Positions 17,401-26,757 of a stretch of 64,000 bases of DNA are shown here, in pieces. The stretch's first letter is position 1, and every line of letters starts with the position of its first letter. Both the position numbers and the translations under genes were made by a program. This DNA comes from DATBRG01 sp036560445 (GTDB lineage: Bacteria > Pseudomonadota > Gammaproteobacteria > Burkholderiales > Methylophilaceae): positions 30,250 through 94,249 of the forward strand of contig DATBRG010000019.1 in assembly GCA_036560445.1 (NCBI GenBank). Direction: 5' to 3'. The notes beneath the pieces were generated by a model. The model did not search any database. It saw only the letters and a program-made list of their open reading frames with translations, and was not told the DNA's origin.

Positions 17401-18740
17401 GTGGGCTCGATATCGGTGCGTTGCTTGTTCATATACATCCGTTCATCAGCAGATTTGAGCAACTCGCCGGTGGATTTTCCGTCTTGCGGGTAGAGTGCAA
17501 GGCCAATAGAGACATCCACATGCAGGTCATAGCCATCCATCTCTATCGGTTTGCGGACGATACTGCGCAACCTTTCCTCGAGTTGATGGATATAGGTTGA
17601 GTTTTTCCGCTCCACGATAACAATCACAAACTCGTCACCACCGAGCCGTGCCACTGTATCGCTGGCACGAATTTCTTCACGTACACGCTGGGCGATGGTC
17701 ATGAGTACGATATCCCCGGTTTTGTGGCCAAAGCGGTCATTAATCTTCTTGAAGTGGTCGAGATCAAAGAAAAATACTGCGCAAGTGGCATTTTCATCAC
17801 GTTGTAGCCTGTAGATAGTTTGATCCAGCCTGTCCATCAGCAGCCGACGGTTGGCAAGCCCGGTCAGGCTGTCGTACATGGCTTGCTGGGCAAGATTGGC
17901 GCGGTCTCGCAGCAGGATATAGGCGGCGAGTGCCAGCAATGCACTGATCGCATAAGTCAGTATACGGATCACCCAAAGGAAGAGTAGCTCGGGGTTTAGT
18001 TTTACTGGTACTACAGCAAATTGCCATTTCCCCCCTGGAACATCGCTGTCAATCAAGACTGCTCGTGGATCTTTAAAAAGACCTGCGTTACCGTAAAAGG
18101 TCTGATTGGAGTCTTTCGTCCGCACGGCGAAGACGTATTCGTTGCTCGACATTTCACCGAAAGCACCCGCAAGGAATGAGGGCATATCTATTACAGTGGA
18201 AAGTAGTCCCCAGTATTGACCATCAATAAAGATAGGGTAACGGTAAATAAGGCCACTGCCGCCCTGAACCAGTGCCACAGGGCCGACCAGAACACCTTGC
18301 TTGCTGTCTACTGCTCTTTTTACGTCGGGCCACTGGTCGGGCACTAGGGTGTAATCCAATCCCAGTGCTTTCTCGTTAGCTTTGCGTGGAGCGATATAGG
18401 TGATTTTATAACCCACCGCCACCGCAAAATTACGGATATGTTTACTGCGAGCATAGAGGTTATCGAGGACTGCATTTATTTTTACTCGGTCAAGTTCACC
18501 ATGATAGACGCTCAGATAACCGGTTAGTCCATTGGAGAGATATAGCAGAGCGTTAAGTTCGCGCTCAGTTCGTGCGCGCAATATACTGCCGTAGGATAAC
18601 GTGTCGAACTGATCATCAGTAGCTATCTTGCGTGCATCTGCCTGTAATAAAGACTCAAAGATCAGGACGAAAAGCAAGAAGATGAAAATGCTGACACGGC
18701 TGGCACTTCCTGGTTTGCCTATGATTTCCAGCAATCTCAC
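17397..18740 (-). CDS. Membrane diguanylate cyclase with CHASE sensor
   Basis: A 447-residue transmembrane signalling protein predicted to make cyclic di-GMP. A helix at about 16-34 and another near 255-280 enclose a periplasmic CHASE domain (segments RNFAVAVGYKITYIAP and GLIYRYPIF). The cytoplasmic GGDEF domain is complete, with a GGDEF active site and an RxxD inhibitory site (RASD) five residues before it. Its stop overlaps the NRAMP-like gene start by four bases, suggesting co-expression and perhaps a metal-related cue. No EAL domain is present. Confidence 0.9.
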   Translation of the reverse strand: MRLLEIIGKPGSASRVSIFIFLLFVLIFESLLQADARKIATDDQFDTLSYGSILRARTERELNALLYLSNGLTGYLSVYHGELDRVKINAVLDNLYARSKHIRNFAVAVGYKITYIAPRKANEKALGLDYTLVPDQWPDVKRAVDSKQGVLVGPVALVQGGSGLIYRYPIFIDGQYWGLLSTVIDMPSFLAGAFGEMSSNEYVFAVRTKDSNQTFYGNAGLFKDPRAVLIDSDVPGGKWQFAVVPVKLNPELLFLWVIRILTYAISALLALAAYILLRDRANLAQQAMYDSLTGLANRRLLMDRLDQTIYRLQRDENATCAVFFFDLDHFKKINDRFGHKTGDIVLMTIAQRVREEIRASDTVARLGGDEFVIVIVERKNSTYIHQLEERLRSIVRKPIEMDGYDLHVDVSIGLALYPQDGKSTGELLKSADERMYMNKQRTDIEPT

Positions 18741-18893
18741 GTGCTGTCCTTATGCGTATTTGTTGAAATCAGTATACAGACTTGAATTAGGAAACATCCC
18801 GATACCATTTAGCTAAATTACTTTATATTTGTAGTGATAACAATCCGTCGTGCACACTCTTGGCGATTATCCAGCTAGCCTGAAAGGTGGTTT

Positions 18894-19451
18894 ATGAAAC
18901 TGAATCTTGGTTGTGGATTCAACAAAAAAGCAGGGTGTATCAATATAGACAAGTTTGATGCCTGTCAGCCGGATATGGTGCTGGATATTGAGCTTACTCC
19001 ATGGCCATTCAAAACGGGTGAAGTCGAAGAGGTTATTTTTAACCACTCTCTGGAACATGTTGGCGCGAATGCAGAAGTTTTTTTCGGCATTATGCGAGAG
19101 CTTTACCGGGTGTGCAGTGCTGGTGCAAAAATCCAGATTAATGTACCGCATCCAAGGCACGATCATTTCCTTAATGACCCAACGCATGTCAGGGTCATAA
19201 CCCCCCAATTATTGTCGCTCTTTAGTAAGAGGCTAAACCGGGAATGGAAGAAAAATGGAGTTTCGAACTCGCCACTTGCTATTTATCTTGATGTGGATTT
19301 CGAGGTTAAGACTGTGGCGCAAGTGCTTGAAAAAAAATACATGGACCTATTAAACAATGGGAAGATTAGCGAACAGGAGCTGGCAACTATCATCAATGAG
19401 AGAAATAATATCGTCAGTGAATATCAGATTGCGCTTGAGGTAATCAAGTAA
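18894..19451 (+). CDS. SAM-dependent methyltransferase, class I
   Basis: A 185-residue protein with a class I methyltransferase fold. The N-terminal LNLGCGFNKKAGCINID is the SAM-binding glycine loop followed by an acidic residue; FNHSLEHV matches the post-motif seen in the Methyltransf_11 group and NVPHPRHDHF is a later core strand. AAAGGTGG precedes the ATG. The substrate is unknown; short proteins of this type occur in glycan or O-antigen clusters, but no such cluster is here. It lies between two GGDEF genes without obvious operon linkage. Confidence 0.75.
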   Translation: MKLNLGCGFNKKAGCINIDKFDACQPDMVLDIELTPWPFKTGEVEEVIFNHSLEHVGANAEVFFGIMRELYRVCSAGAKIQINVPHPRHDHFLNDPTHVRVITPQLLSLFSKRLNREWKKNGVSNSPLAIYLDVDFEVKTVAQVLEKKYMDLLNNGKISEQELATIINERNNIVSEYQIALEVIK

Positions 19452-19609
19452 TTTTTGCTAAATTATTCCAGACCTTAGAACTTTGCCGTTTGCAAAAATC
19501 AACCGAGCTCTAAACGGCTCGCACCTCAATACTTAACTAAAGGCATCATATCTAAACTAGGGTGTGCTCAAAGTAGCTCGCTCCCGATAACAGATTTGGA
19601 TCAGAAACA

Positions 19610-20548
19610 ATGACAGAATCAACCGAAATGATGGACGACAGTACCGTCTATAAGACGTTGCTCGAATCCACCAAAGCGATCCCGTGGAAAATAGACTGGG
19701 GTACGATGAAGTTCGCCTATATAGGGCCGCAAATAGAAGAGTTGCTTGGCTGGTCGCCTTCCAGTTGGATAAGCGCGGATGATTGGGCAACTAGGATGCA
19801 CCCTGAAGACAGGGAATGGGTGGTTAATTTTTGTGTCTCGCAATCTCAGGCCGGGACTGACCACGAGGCAGATTACCGAGCACTGACCAAAGATGGAAAT
19901 TATGTATGGATCCGCGATGTGGTTCATGTGGTTCGTAATGAAGATGGCACGGTTGATTCACTCATCGGCTTCATGTTCGATATCAGCGATCGGAAAAGGG
20001 GTGAGGAAAAGCTGATTAGCCTGCAGAAAGAGTTAGAAACCCTTTCCTTTATGGATGGCTTAACTGGCGTTGCCAATCGGCGGATGTTTGATTCCATCAT
20101 GGAAAAAGAATGGGCAAATGCAAAGCGCAATAACCAGCCGCTTTCATTAATCATGATTGATATCGATTATTTCAAACAATACAACGACCATTATGGACAT
20201 ATCCAGGGGGACGATTGCCTTAAGCGTGTGGCAAAAGTGCTGAGTTCTGCGGCCTCCAGGCCGCGGGATTTTCTTGCCCGTTTTGGTGGGGAAGAGTTTG
20301 TGATGGTCTTGCCTGAAACGGACGAGAAATCTGCTGAAATGATTGCTGAAAGATGTCGTCACCTGATTATCGAAGACCATATTCCACATGCTGAATCTTC
20401 AGTTGCCGAAGAGCTGACTGTGAGTCTTGGCGTTGGCACTACTGTTCCGTCTCAGGATGCTGAGCCGATAGGCTTTATTGATGAGGTAGACAAGAGGTTG
20501 TACCAAGCCAAGCTAAAGGGCAGGAACTGCGTGGTTAAGGACAATTAG
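19610..20548 (+). CDS. PAS-GGDEF diguanylate cyclase
   Basis: A 312-residue soluble protein. Residues 20-130 are a PAS/PAC domain (YIGPQIEELLGWSP, HPEDREWV, FDISDRK), followed by a short linker and a GGDEF domain with a GGEEF active site and an RPRD inhibitory site five residues upstream. It should make cyclic di-GMP in response to a PAS-bound or redox cue, which cannot be read from the sequence. Gene stands alone, with a weak GGA ribosome site. Confidence 0.88.
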   Translation: MTESTEMMDDSTVYKTLLESTKAIPWKIDWGTMKFAYIGPQIEELLGWSPSSWISADDWATRMHPEDREWVVNFCVSQSQAGTDHEADYRALTKDGNYVWIRDVVHVVRNEDGTVDSLIGFMFDISDRKRGEEKLISLQKELETLSFMDGLTGVANRRMFDSIMEKEWANAKRNNQPLSLIMIDIDYFKQYNDHYGHIQGDDCLKRVAKVLSSAASRPRDFLARFGGEEFVMVLPETDEKSAEMIAERCRHLIIEDHIPHAESSVAEELTVSLGVGTTVPSQDAEPIGFIDEVDKRLYQAKLKGRNCVVKDN

Positions 20549-20645
20549 ATGCCCTCCCGCCTTTCAATAGCATTGTCTGATGCTCCAGATATCAACCATC
20601 GTTATGACTGGTTGATTTAAGCGAAATCACGCCATACTGGGGCCT

Positions 20646-21404
20646 ATGTACGAATCAATATTTTTTCTGAGTGTGATGGGCTTCTTCGCTGGTTTGGTTG
20701 ATTCAGCAGTTGGCGGCGGCGGCTTGATACAGATCCCTGCCCTGTTTAATGCCTTGCCAGAGGTGGCACCCGCTACACTGTTTGGCACAAATAAGTTCGC
20801 TTCCATTTTCGGTACAGCGAGTGCTGCGCGAACTTTTATTCGTCGAGTTAAGGTACCTTGGGTGTTGGTATTGCCAGCCACAGTCCTTGCATTTGTGATG
20901 TCGTTTGCTGGTGCGGCAGTAGTGAGTTATGTCCCAAAGACGGTCATTAAGCCGGTTGTGCTGACGCTGTTAATCGTGATGGCCATTTACACATTCTGGA
21001 AAAAGGATTTCGGCAAGCTACACAAACCGAGCACTATCGGGGTGCGCGAACGCCGAATGGCAGCGGGCATTGGTGGATTGATTGGTTTTTATGATGGCTT
21101 GTTTGGACCCGGTGCTGGCAGCTTCCTGATTTTCCTGTTTATTCGTTGTTTCGCATTTGATTTCTTATATGCATCGGCAGCAGCAAAATTCGTCAACCTG
21201 GCTACGAATCTGGCTGCGCTTTGTTTCTTTGTGCCATCCGGCAATATTCTGCTTCATTACGCAGTGCCGATGGCGGTGAGCAATATATTTGGCAGCCTGG
21301 TTGGAACGCATCTGGCCATGAAAGGCGGTGCAGGGTTTGTCAGAATGCTGTTTTTGCTGATGCTTAGCCTGATGATAGGCAAGTTTGCTTACGACCTTAT
21401 CTAG
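20646..21404 (+). CDS. TSUP (TauE/SafE) family permease
   Basis: A 252-residue inner-membrane protein with about eight helices. The glycine-rich GLVDSAVGGGGLIQIPAL at the N-terminus and GFYDGLFGPGAGSFLIF in the middle are the twin repeats typical of the TauE/SafE group, which moves sulfite, sulfoacetate or other organic anions. The substrate is not evident. It converges on modC, separated by a likely bidirectional terminator. Confidence 0.85.
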   Translation: MYESIFFLSVMGFFAGLVDSAVGGGGLIQIPALFNALPEVAPATLFGTNKFASIFGTASAARTFIRRVKVPWVLVLPATVLAFVMSFAGAAVVSYVPKTVIKPVVLTLLIVMAIYTFWKKDFGKLHKPSTIGVRERRMAAGIGGLIGFYDGLFGPGAGSFLIFLFIRCFAFDFLYASAAAKFVNLATNLAALCFFVPSGNILLHYAVPMAVSNIFGSLVGTHLAMKGGAGFVRMLFLLMLSLMIGKFAYDLI

Positions 21405-21409
21405 TTTGC

Positions 21410-21456
21410 AAAACCAGAGTTCGTCATATTAACCAGAAGACGGTTGCTGGTTTTAA
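21410..21456. terminator. Bidirectional terminator between the TSUP gene and modC
   Basis: AAAACCAG at 21410-21417 pairs with CTGGTTTT at 21447-21454 across a loop that itself contains an AACC/GGTT pair. It lies in the 57-base gap between two convergent genes, with T-runs for both directions. Confidence 0.5.
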
Positions 21457-21461
21457 TTCAG

Positions 21462-22544
21462 CTAATCGGCAGAATCGCCTAAGTGTCTTATTGCCTGCGC
21501 TTTTACTAGGCAATAGACGCTATCGCCGCATTTAATTTCCAGGTCATGCACGGCTTTGGCCGTCACTTCAGCAATCAGTACGCAGCCAATGTCTACCGAA
21601 ACGAGAACGCGATGGTCTATTTTCCGGATGGCGGTAACGGTTCCATGTAATTGATTTTGGATAGTAAGCGCGCTTAATCTCAGTTTGGATAAAGCGATGT
21701 TACTAGCGGGTATTGAAATAGCAGTAAAGCTGCCAATGGGTTTGTTGAGCAGGGGTAAAAGGATTTTGTTCTCGCCATATCCGGTCAGGGTGTACTCGAA
21801 TTCCTGATTGTGCTCGAGTACTTCTGCATGGATTACATTATCCAGGCCCAATGAATGGGCCAGGGACAATACTCGCTCATCCTTTATTACTTCATGGAAA
21901 CCGCCATTGGCAATGATGCTGCCAGCCTGAATAATAGCCAGTGTTTGGGTGAGATGCAGGATTTCGTTGATGGAATGGCTTACATAGATCATCGGGATTT
22001 GCAGTTGTTCTTTTATCCGGCGCAAGAATGGCAATATTTGATTCTTGAGGCGGCTATCCAGCGAGGCCAGTGGCTCATCAAGCAGTAAAAGACGTGGAGA
22101 TGCAAGCAGGGCACGGCCCAGAGCTACACGTTGTTTTCCCCCACCCGAAAGCTGGTGTGGGCGTCGTTCAAGCAGGTGGCCGATTTCAAGCAGCGCTACA
22201 ATTTGGTCGAAGCTGAATCGCTGATTCCTTGGTGCGAGTAGATTCAATCCGTAATCAAGGTTGTTGCGCGCGGATAAGTGCGGAAACAAACGACTATCCT
22301 GAAACACAAGACCGATCCGGCGATGATGGATGGCAACATCAACCTTTTTTTCGCTATCGAACAGGCACTCGCCATCAATCACAAACCGGCCTTCATCTGG
22401 CTTGATAAGGCCAGCCAGTATGGCCAATATAGTACTTTTCCCGGAACCAGAAGGGCCGAACAATCCGATGACCGGCTCATTGGTAAACAGCTTTGCATCA
22501 AGTACAAAACTGCCTCGATTCAAACGGATATCAAGGTCAATCAT
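21462..22544 (-). CDS. modC: Molybdate ABC transporter ATP-binding protein
   Basis: ATPase of the molybdate importer, 360 residues. Walker A GPSGSGKST, signature LSGGGKQRVALGRALL (with an unusual third Gly) and Walker B LLLLDEPLASLD lie in the first 230 residues; the C-terminal part (LSALTIQNQLHGTVTAI) is the Mop-like domain that binds molybdate and regulates activity. It overlaps modB by eight bases. The imported molybdenum serves the formate dehydrogenase encoded next door and the nitrate reductase NasA. Confidence 0.94.
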   Translation of the reverse strand: MIDLDIRLNRGSFVLDAKLFTNEPVIGLFGPSGSGKSTILAILAGLIKPDEGRFVIDGECLFDSEKKVDVAIHHRRIGLVFQDSRLFPHLSARNNLDYGLNLLAPRNQRFSFDQIVALLEIGHLLERRPHQLSGGGKQRVALGRALLASPRLLLLDEPLASLDSRLKNQILPFLRRIKEQLQIPMIYVSHSINEILHLTQTLAIIQAGSIIANGGFHEVIKDERVLSLAHSLGLDNVIHAEVLEHNQEFEYTLTGYGENKILLPLLNKPIGSFTAISIPASNIALSKLRLSALTIQNQLHGTVTAIRKIDHRVLVSVDIGCVLIAEVTAKAVHDLEIKCGDSVYCLVKAQAIRHLGDSAD

Positions 22545-23256
22545 CGTGTGGGTTCAAACCAAGCCTTTTGTTGGCTCGGCGTTCCAGTAAATCACTTACC
22601 AGCAGTGCGCAAAATGCCAGCAGCATGCTCAGAATAACCAGTCGCATTGCCGCCGTATCTCCACCTGGAATCTGCGTATAGGTGAAAATGGCCAGAGGCA
22701 GGGTTCTGGTCTCACCTTCGATATTGCCGACAAAGGTAATGGTGGCGCCAAATTCCCCCAGGCTGCGGCTGAAAGCCAGAATTAATCCTGTCAGTACCCC
22801 CGGCATCGCCAACGGCAAAGTGACAGTAAAAAAGACCCTGAAGGGATGCGCGCCCAGAGATTGGGCCGCGGCTTCAAGGTTGGTATCCACCTGACGGATA
22901 GCCAATCGTGCTGCGCGCACCATCAGTGGAAATGCCATGACGGCTGAAGCGATGGCGGCGCCTACCCAGGTGAATACCAGCGTTATTCCCCAGCTTTCAT
23001 GCAACCACTTTCCTATCAAACCTTGATTCCCAAGCAAGATCAGCAGCAAGAACCCTGGGACTACTGGTGGCAAGACAAGTGGCAAATGTACCAAGCTATC
23101 CAGCAGTGATTTACCGATAAAAGATTTTCTGGCGAGCAGCCATGCGACAAATATTCCGGGCACACAGCTAGCGAGCGTGGACCACAGCGCGACCTTGATA
23201 GACAGGAAAAGTGCCGAGATTTCTGATGGAGTAAAGTTCAGCAAATCATGCAGCAT
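22537..23256 (-). CDS. modB: Molybdate ABC transporter permease
   Basis: A 239-residue inner-membrane permease with about five or six helices. The EAA loop contacting ModC is seen as TNLEAAAQSLGAHPFRVFFTV; SRSLGEFGATITFVGN is the conserved ModB/CysT C-terminal stretch. It overlaps modC and starts three bases after the modA stop codon. Confidence 0.94.
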   Translation of the reverse strand: MLHDLLNFTPSEISALFLSIKVALWSTLASCVPGIFVAWLLARKSFIGKSLLDSLVHLPLVLPPVVPGFLLLILLGNQGLIGKWLHESWGITLVFTWVGAAIASAVMAFPLMVRAARLAIRQVDTNLEAAAQSLGAHPFRVFFTVTLPLAMPGVLTGLILAFSRSLGEFGATITFVGNIEGETRTLPLAIFTYTQIPGGDTAAMRLVILSMLLAFCALLVSDLLERRANKRLGLNPHDD

Positions 23257-23259
23257 GAT

Positions 23260-24027
23260 TTATTTGTTAATCGGGGTGAAGCCAAATTTTACGAAAATGG
23301 ATTTCGCTTTATCCGAGCCCAAATAATCGATAAAGCTTCTAGCATTAGGCTGTGCGCCCTCAACTAAGGCTAGTGGGTAGACGATAGGCTCATGGCTGTC
23401 ATCAGGGAATACAGCCACAATCTCGACTTTGTCCGAGAGTTTTGCATCTGTTTCATAGACAATGCCAGCTGCGCATTCCCCGCGTTCTACAAAATTTAGC
23501 GCTGCACGTACATCTTGTGCGCCTACGACGCGTGATTTAATCGCATCCCACCAACCTAGTGTTATCAGGGATTGTTTCGCATAGATACCTACCGGGACAG
23601 ATTCTACTTCGCCAGTACACAGTTTGCCGGTAAACGCACTGGCAAGGCTGGAAGATTTATCTATTTGCGCTTTAAAGCCTTGACCTTTAGGTGCGATCAA
23701 TACGAGTCGATTGCTTAGTAGATTAGTGCGTGATTGTACGTTGATCCGCTTTTTGTCCTGCAAGTAGTCCATCCACTTGCTATCAGCAGAAATGAAGATA
23801 TCTGCTGGAGCGCCATTTTCTATCTGCTTGGCTAATGCTGAGGATGCTGAGAAAGAGTTCTGAATTTTAGGAGACTTCTCGTTTTCGTATTCTGCGCTGA
23901 TTTCATTCAATGCATTAGTCAGGCTGGCTGCCGCGAAGACGGTGATTTTTTGATCAGCCAATGAGGCTGTGGGTAGCCCTAGAACGCTAATAATGGTGAT
24001 TAAGCGAAGTATTGAATAACGCAGCAT
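23260..24027 (-). CDS. modA: Molybdate-binding periplasmic protein
   Basis: Solute-binding protein of the importer. The start is set at the ATG giving MLRYSILRLITIISVLGL, a normal signal peptide ending at SLADQ, rather than an ATG 84 bases upstream that lies outside the palindromic operator and has no signal-like sequence. The mature protein begins KITVFAAASLTNALNEI and contains NGAPADIFISAD and ERGECAAGIVYETDA, all ModA landmarks for oxyanion binding. It is first in modABC and follows a 40-base palindrome. Confidence 0.93.
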   Translation of the reverse strand: MLRYSILRLITIISVLGLPTASLADQKITVFAAASLTNALNEISAEYENEKSPKIQNSFSASSALAKQIENGAPADIFISADSKWMDYLQDKKRINVQSRTNLLSNRLVLIAPKGQGFKAQIDKSSSLASAFTGKLCTGEVESVPVGIYAKQSLITLGWWDAIKSRVVGAQDVRAALNFVERGECAAGIVYETDAKLSDKVEIVAVFPDDSHEPIVYPLALVEGAQPNARSFIDYLGSDKAKSIFVKFGFTPINK

Positions 24028-24045
24028 TTGAATGTCCCTGATTAA

Positions 24046-24085
24046 AATGGATACGCTATTCCCATATGGGTATAGCGTATCCATT
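24046..24085. promoter_or_regulatory. 40-base palindromic ModE-type operator before modA
   Basis: A palindrome of 40 bases with a single mismatched pair. Its core GCTAT-N12-ATAGC has the same spacing as the ModE box GTTAT-N12-ATAAC, and the centre is a further palindrome, CCCATATGGG. It lies between the modE-like gene and modA, 19 bases upstream of the modA ATG, where a bound regulator would block transcription. As RNA it could also form a long hairpin. Confidence 0.75.
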
Positions 24086-24131
24086 AGAAATCGAAAGTAT
24101 GGGGATGTCAAATTCGACTTGGAAAGGCTAG

Positions 24132-24482
24132 CTAATCGGCCTGCCGCAAACTGTTAAGTATTGCTTGCATGTCAGCTTCGGCGCTTGCATGTGTTTTTGC
24201 GATGATATCGCGGTAGCACTTCAGTATGTGCATACCGAGCTCAGTCACGCTAGCGCCACCACCATGGCTCCCTCCTGACGCAGTGATCACTAGGGGCTCC
24301 TGAAAACACCGATTCATGGTATCCACTAACTCCCATGCCCGTCGGTAGGACATATGCATCTGTTTTGCAGCTGCAGATATCGAGCCAAACTTGATAATCG
24401 CCTCCAGTAAGTCTGCCTTGCCTGGGCCGATGGCAGTTATTTTCCCATGGGAGATTCGAATTTTGAGGGGGTCAGAACTCAT
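24132..24482 (-). CDS. modE: ModE-like molybdate regulator, DNA-binding domain only
   Basis: A 116-residue winged-helix protein matching the N-terminal domain of ModE: IGPGKADLLEAI, then SISAAAKQMHMSYRRAWELVDTMN as the helix-turn-helix and ASGGSHGGGASVTELG as the wing. The C-terminal Mop domains that bind molybdate in the full-length regulator are missing, as in several other bacteria, so molybdate sensing may rest with a separate protein. It lies between the modA operator and the fds ModE box, and probably controls both. Confidence 0.88.
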   Translation of the reverse strand: MSSDPLKIRISHGKITAIGPGKADLLEAIIKFGSISAAAKQMHMSYRRAWELVDTMNRCFQEPLVITASGGSHGGGASVTELGMHILKCYRDIIAKTHASAEADMQAILNSLRQAD

Positions 24483-24640
24483 GATGTTAGGTAAATTAGT
24501 AGTGTACGCATCTCAATGTTACCTGTTATGTATTCGGCGCAATAGGCTCATTTGGCCTTAATGAACGCATCTAACTGAGAATATCTAAAAAACTCCCAAT
24601 CCGAATTTTTATAAATGAAAGCAGTCCTAACATACAAAAC

Positions 24641-24662
24641 GTTATATACATGAAAATATAAC
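24641..24662. promoter_or_regulatory. ModE box upstream of fdsG
   Basis: Perfect inverted repeat GTTATAT-N8-ATATAAC preceded by C, the core and spacing of the proteobacterial ModE consensus CGTTATATA-N6-TATATAACG. It lies 55 bases upstream of the fdsG start, in the gap between divergent modE and fdsG, and so probably ties formate dehydrogenase synthesis to molybdenum supply. Confidence 0.75.
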
Positions 24663-24716
24663 AGACGTAATATTTAACAAAATATATCGGCAGCACTTTT
24701 TTATACAGGAGTTGCG

Positions 24717-25187
24717 TTGTTTTCAGAATACTACTTACGAATCGAAAAGCTTATAGAAGCGCATAAACCTATTCCCGGTGGCTTGCTGCCATTGCTGCAT
24801 GCTATTCAGGATGAAATTGGCTATATCCCGGAAGAAAGCTATGAGGGGATTTCTAAGACACTTAATCTTTCGGTGGCAGAAATACATGGGGTTGTGAGCT
24901 TTTATCATCATTTCAGAACCAAAGCTCCGGGCAAACATATTCTGCATATATGCAGGGCTGAGTCATGTCAGGCGATGGGGTCGGCAGAGTTGGAGGGTTA
25001 TGCGAAATCAACATTGCATGTTGATTATCACCAAACGACTGCAGATGGGGCCATTACATTGGAGCCTATCTACTGCCTTGGTAACTGTGCATTGTCACCG
25101 GCTGTCATGTTGGATGAGAAGCTTTATGGCCGAGTCAACAAGGCCAAGTTAGATTATTTGATTACCGCATCAAGAGCTGATAAATGA
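24717..25187 (+). CDS. fdsG: NAD-dependent formate dehydrogenase gamma subunit
   Basis: A 156-residue NuoE-like subunit carrying a [2Fe-2S] cluster. Ligands are the two Cys pairs in [12 protein letters not shown] and [10 protein letters not shown]. The start is a TTG with AGGAG five bases before it; no ATG lies nearby. It passes electrons between FdsB and FdsA in the soluble complex that oxidises formate to CO2, the last step of C1 dissimilation. It overlaps fdsB by four bases. Confidence 0.94.
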   Translation: MFSEYYLRIEKLIEAHKPIPGGLLPLLHAIQDEIGYIPEESYEGISKTLNLSVAEIHGVVSFYHHFRTKAPGKHILHICRAESCQAMGSAELEGYAKSTLHVDYHQTTADGAITLEPIYCLGNCALSPAVMLDEKLYGRVNKAKLDYLITASRADK

Positions 25188-26737
25188 CCATTAAAGTATA
25201 TGTCCCAAGGGATTCTTCAGCTTTGTCGATGGGCGCAGACCATGTTGCTATGAATATCCTGGTCGAAGCTGCGCAAAGAGGGGCTTCGATTGAGATCATC
25301 CGAAACGGTTCCAGAGGTATGTATTGGTTAGAGCCGATGGTGGAAGTGCTAACCGATAAAGGAAGGGTTGCTTACGGACCAGTATCTCCTGCCAGTATTA
25401 ATGGATTATTTGAATGTAATTTCCTCTATGGAGGAGAACATCATCTACGAATCGGGCTGACTGACGAAATACCTTGGTTAAAAAAGCAGGAACGTCTCAC
25501 TTTTGCTCGAGTAGGAATCACAGATCCAGTTTCACTTGAAGATTACATTTGCCACGATGGTTATCGTGGTTTGCGCAGCGCCTTGGAACTTTCACCCGCA
25601 AATATCGTGCAGGAAGTCACGGATTCCGGTCTGCGCGGGAGAGGCGGCGCCGCGTTCCCTACAGGGATCAAATGGAAAACAGTACTGGGTTGTGAGGCAG
25701 ACCAGAAGTACATCGTCTGCAATGCAGATGAAGGAGACTCAGGTACCTATTCTGATCGCATGATCATGGAAGGTGACCCCTATGTTCTTATCGAAGGAAT
25801 GACTATTGCAGCCTTGGCGGTAGGCGCAACGCAGGGCTATATCTATCTTCGTTCGGAATATCCCGATGCTTTGAAGATACTTAATGAAGCCATTGCCAAT
25901 GCTTATGCAGCAGGTTACCTAGGTAATAACATTCTCAATAGTGGCCATCACTTTGATCTGGAAGTCCGCCGCGCCGCGGGCGCCTATATCTGTGGCGAAG
26001 AAACTTCACTATTGGAAAGTCTGGAAGGAAAGCGTGGGGTGGTGCGTTTCAAGCCTCCACTACCTGCTGTTGAAGGGCTGTTCGGTAAACCAACGGTCGT
26101 CAATAATGTGATTTCTTTTGCAAGTGTGCCTATCGTTCTGGATAAAGGCGCCAGTTTCTATAAAGACTATGGCATGGGCCGCTCACGTGGCACCTTGCCT
26201 ATACAGTTGGCTGGCAATATCAAGCATGGCGGGCTAGTAGAGAAGGCTTTCGGCATTACTTTGCGAGAGCTTTTATATGATTTTGGCGGAGGTTCTGCCA
26301 CTGGTCGCCCGATTCGAGCAGTACAGGTTGGCGGCCCATTGGGGGCGTATTTGCCGGAATCACAATTCGACACACCGCTGGATTATGAGGAGTTCTCGAA
26401 AATCTGGGCGGTGCTTGGTCATGGCGGCATCGTTGCTTTTGACGATACTGTAGACATGGCCAAGATGGCACGTTATGCGTTTGAGTTTTGCGCCATCGAA
26501 TCCTGCGGCAAATGTACCCCTTGCAGGATTGGCTCTACACGCGGTGTAGAGGTCATGGACAAAATTATTGCTGGCACTCAAGTCAGCAAGAACATTACTT
26601 TGGTTCGGGAGTTAAGCGACACCTTGCTTAATGGTTCCCTTTGCGCACTGGGTGGCATGACGCCCTATCCGGTTATCAGCGCAATGAATCATTTCCCCGA
26701 AGACTTTGGCCTGCTAAACGGCGAACGCGCTGCATAA
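25184..26737 (+). CDS. fdsB: NAD-dependent formate dehydrogenase beta subunit
   Basis: A 517-residue diaphorase subunit related to NuoF, with a NuoE-like thioredoxin-fold extension in the first 110 residues. The FMN/NAD site is [17 protein letters not shown] and GDSGTYSDR; the [4Fe-4S] ligands are in [15 protein letters not shown] with a later Cys in GSLCALGG. It transfers electrons to NAD+. Its start overlaps fdsG, and fdsA follows after 20 bases. Confidence 0.95.
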   Translation: MTIKVYVPRDSSALSMGADHVAMNILVEAAQRGASIEIIRNGSRGMYWLEPMVEVLTDKGRVAYGPVSPASINGLFECNFLYGGEHHLRIGLTDEIPWLKKQERLTFARVGITDPVSLEDYICHDGYRGLRSALELSPANIVQEVTDSGLRGRGGAAFPTGIKWKTVLGCEADQKYIVCNADEGDSGTYSDRMIMEGDPYVLIEGMTIAALAVGATQGYIYLRSEYPDALKILNEAIANAYAAGYLGNNILNSGHHFDLEVRRAAGAYICGEETSLLESLEGKRGVVRFKPPLPAVEGLFGKPTVVNNVISFASVPIVLDKGASFYKDYGMGRSRGTLPIQLAGNIKHGGLVEKAFGITLRELLYDFGGGSATGRPIRAVQVGGPLGAYLPESQFDTPLDYEEFSKIWAVLGHGGIVAFDDTVDMAKMARYAFEFCAIESCGKCTPCRIGSTRGVEVMDKIIAGTQVSKNITLVRELSDTLLNGSLCALGGMTPYPVISAMNHFPEDFGLLNGERAA

Positions 26738-26757
26738 ACAGGTTTTAAGGAGGCATC

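Noticed and set aside
19487..19518. CCGTTT/AAACGG inverted repeat between the methyltransferase and PAS-GGDEF genes
   Set aside because: Short stem, long loop, no T-tract; expected by chance.
23260..24111. Longer modA start at 24111
   Set aside because: It would translate through the palindromic operator and place 28 residues before a good signal peptide.
24132..24482. Full-length molybdate-sensing ModE
   Set aside because: The frame closes after the winged-helix part; no Mop domain is encoded on either side.
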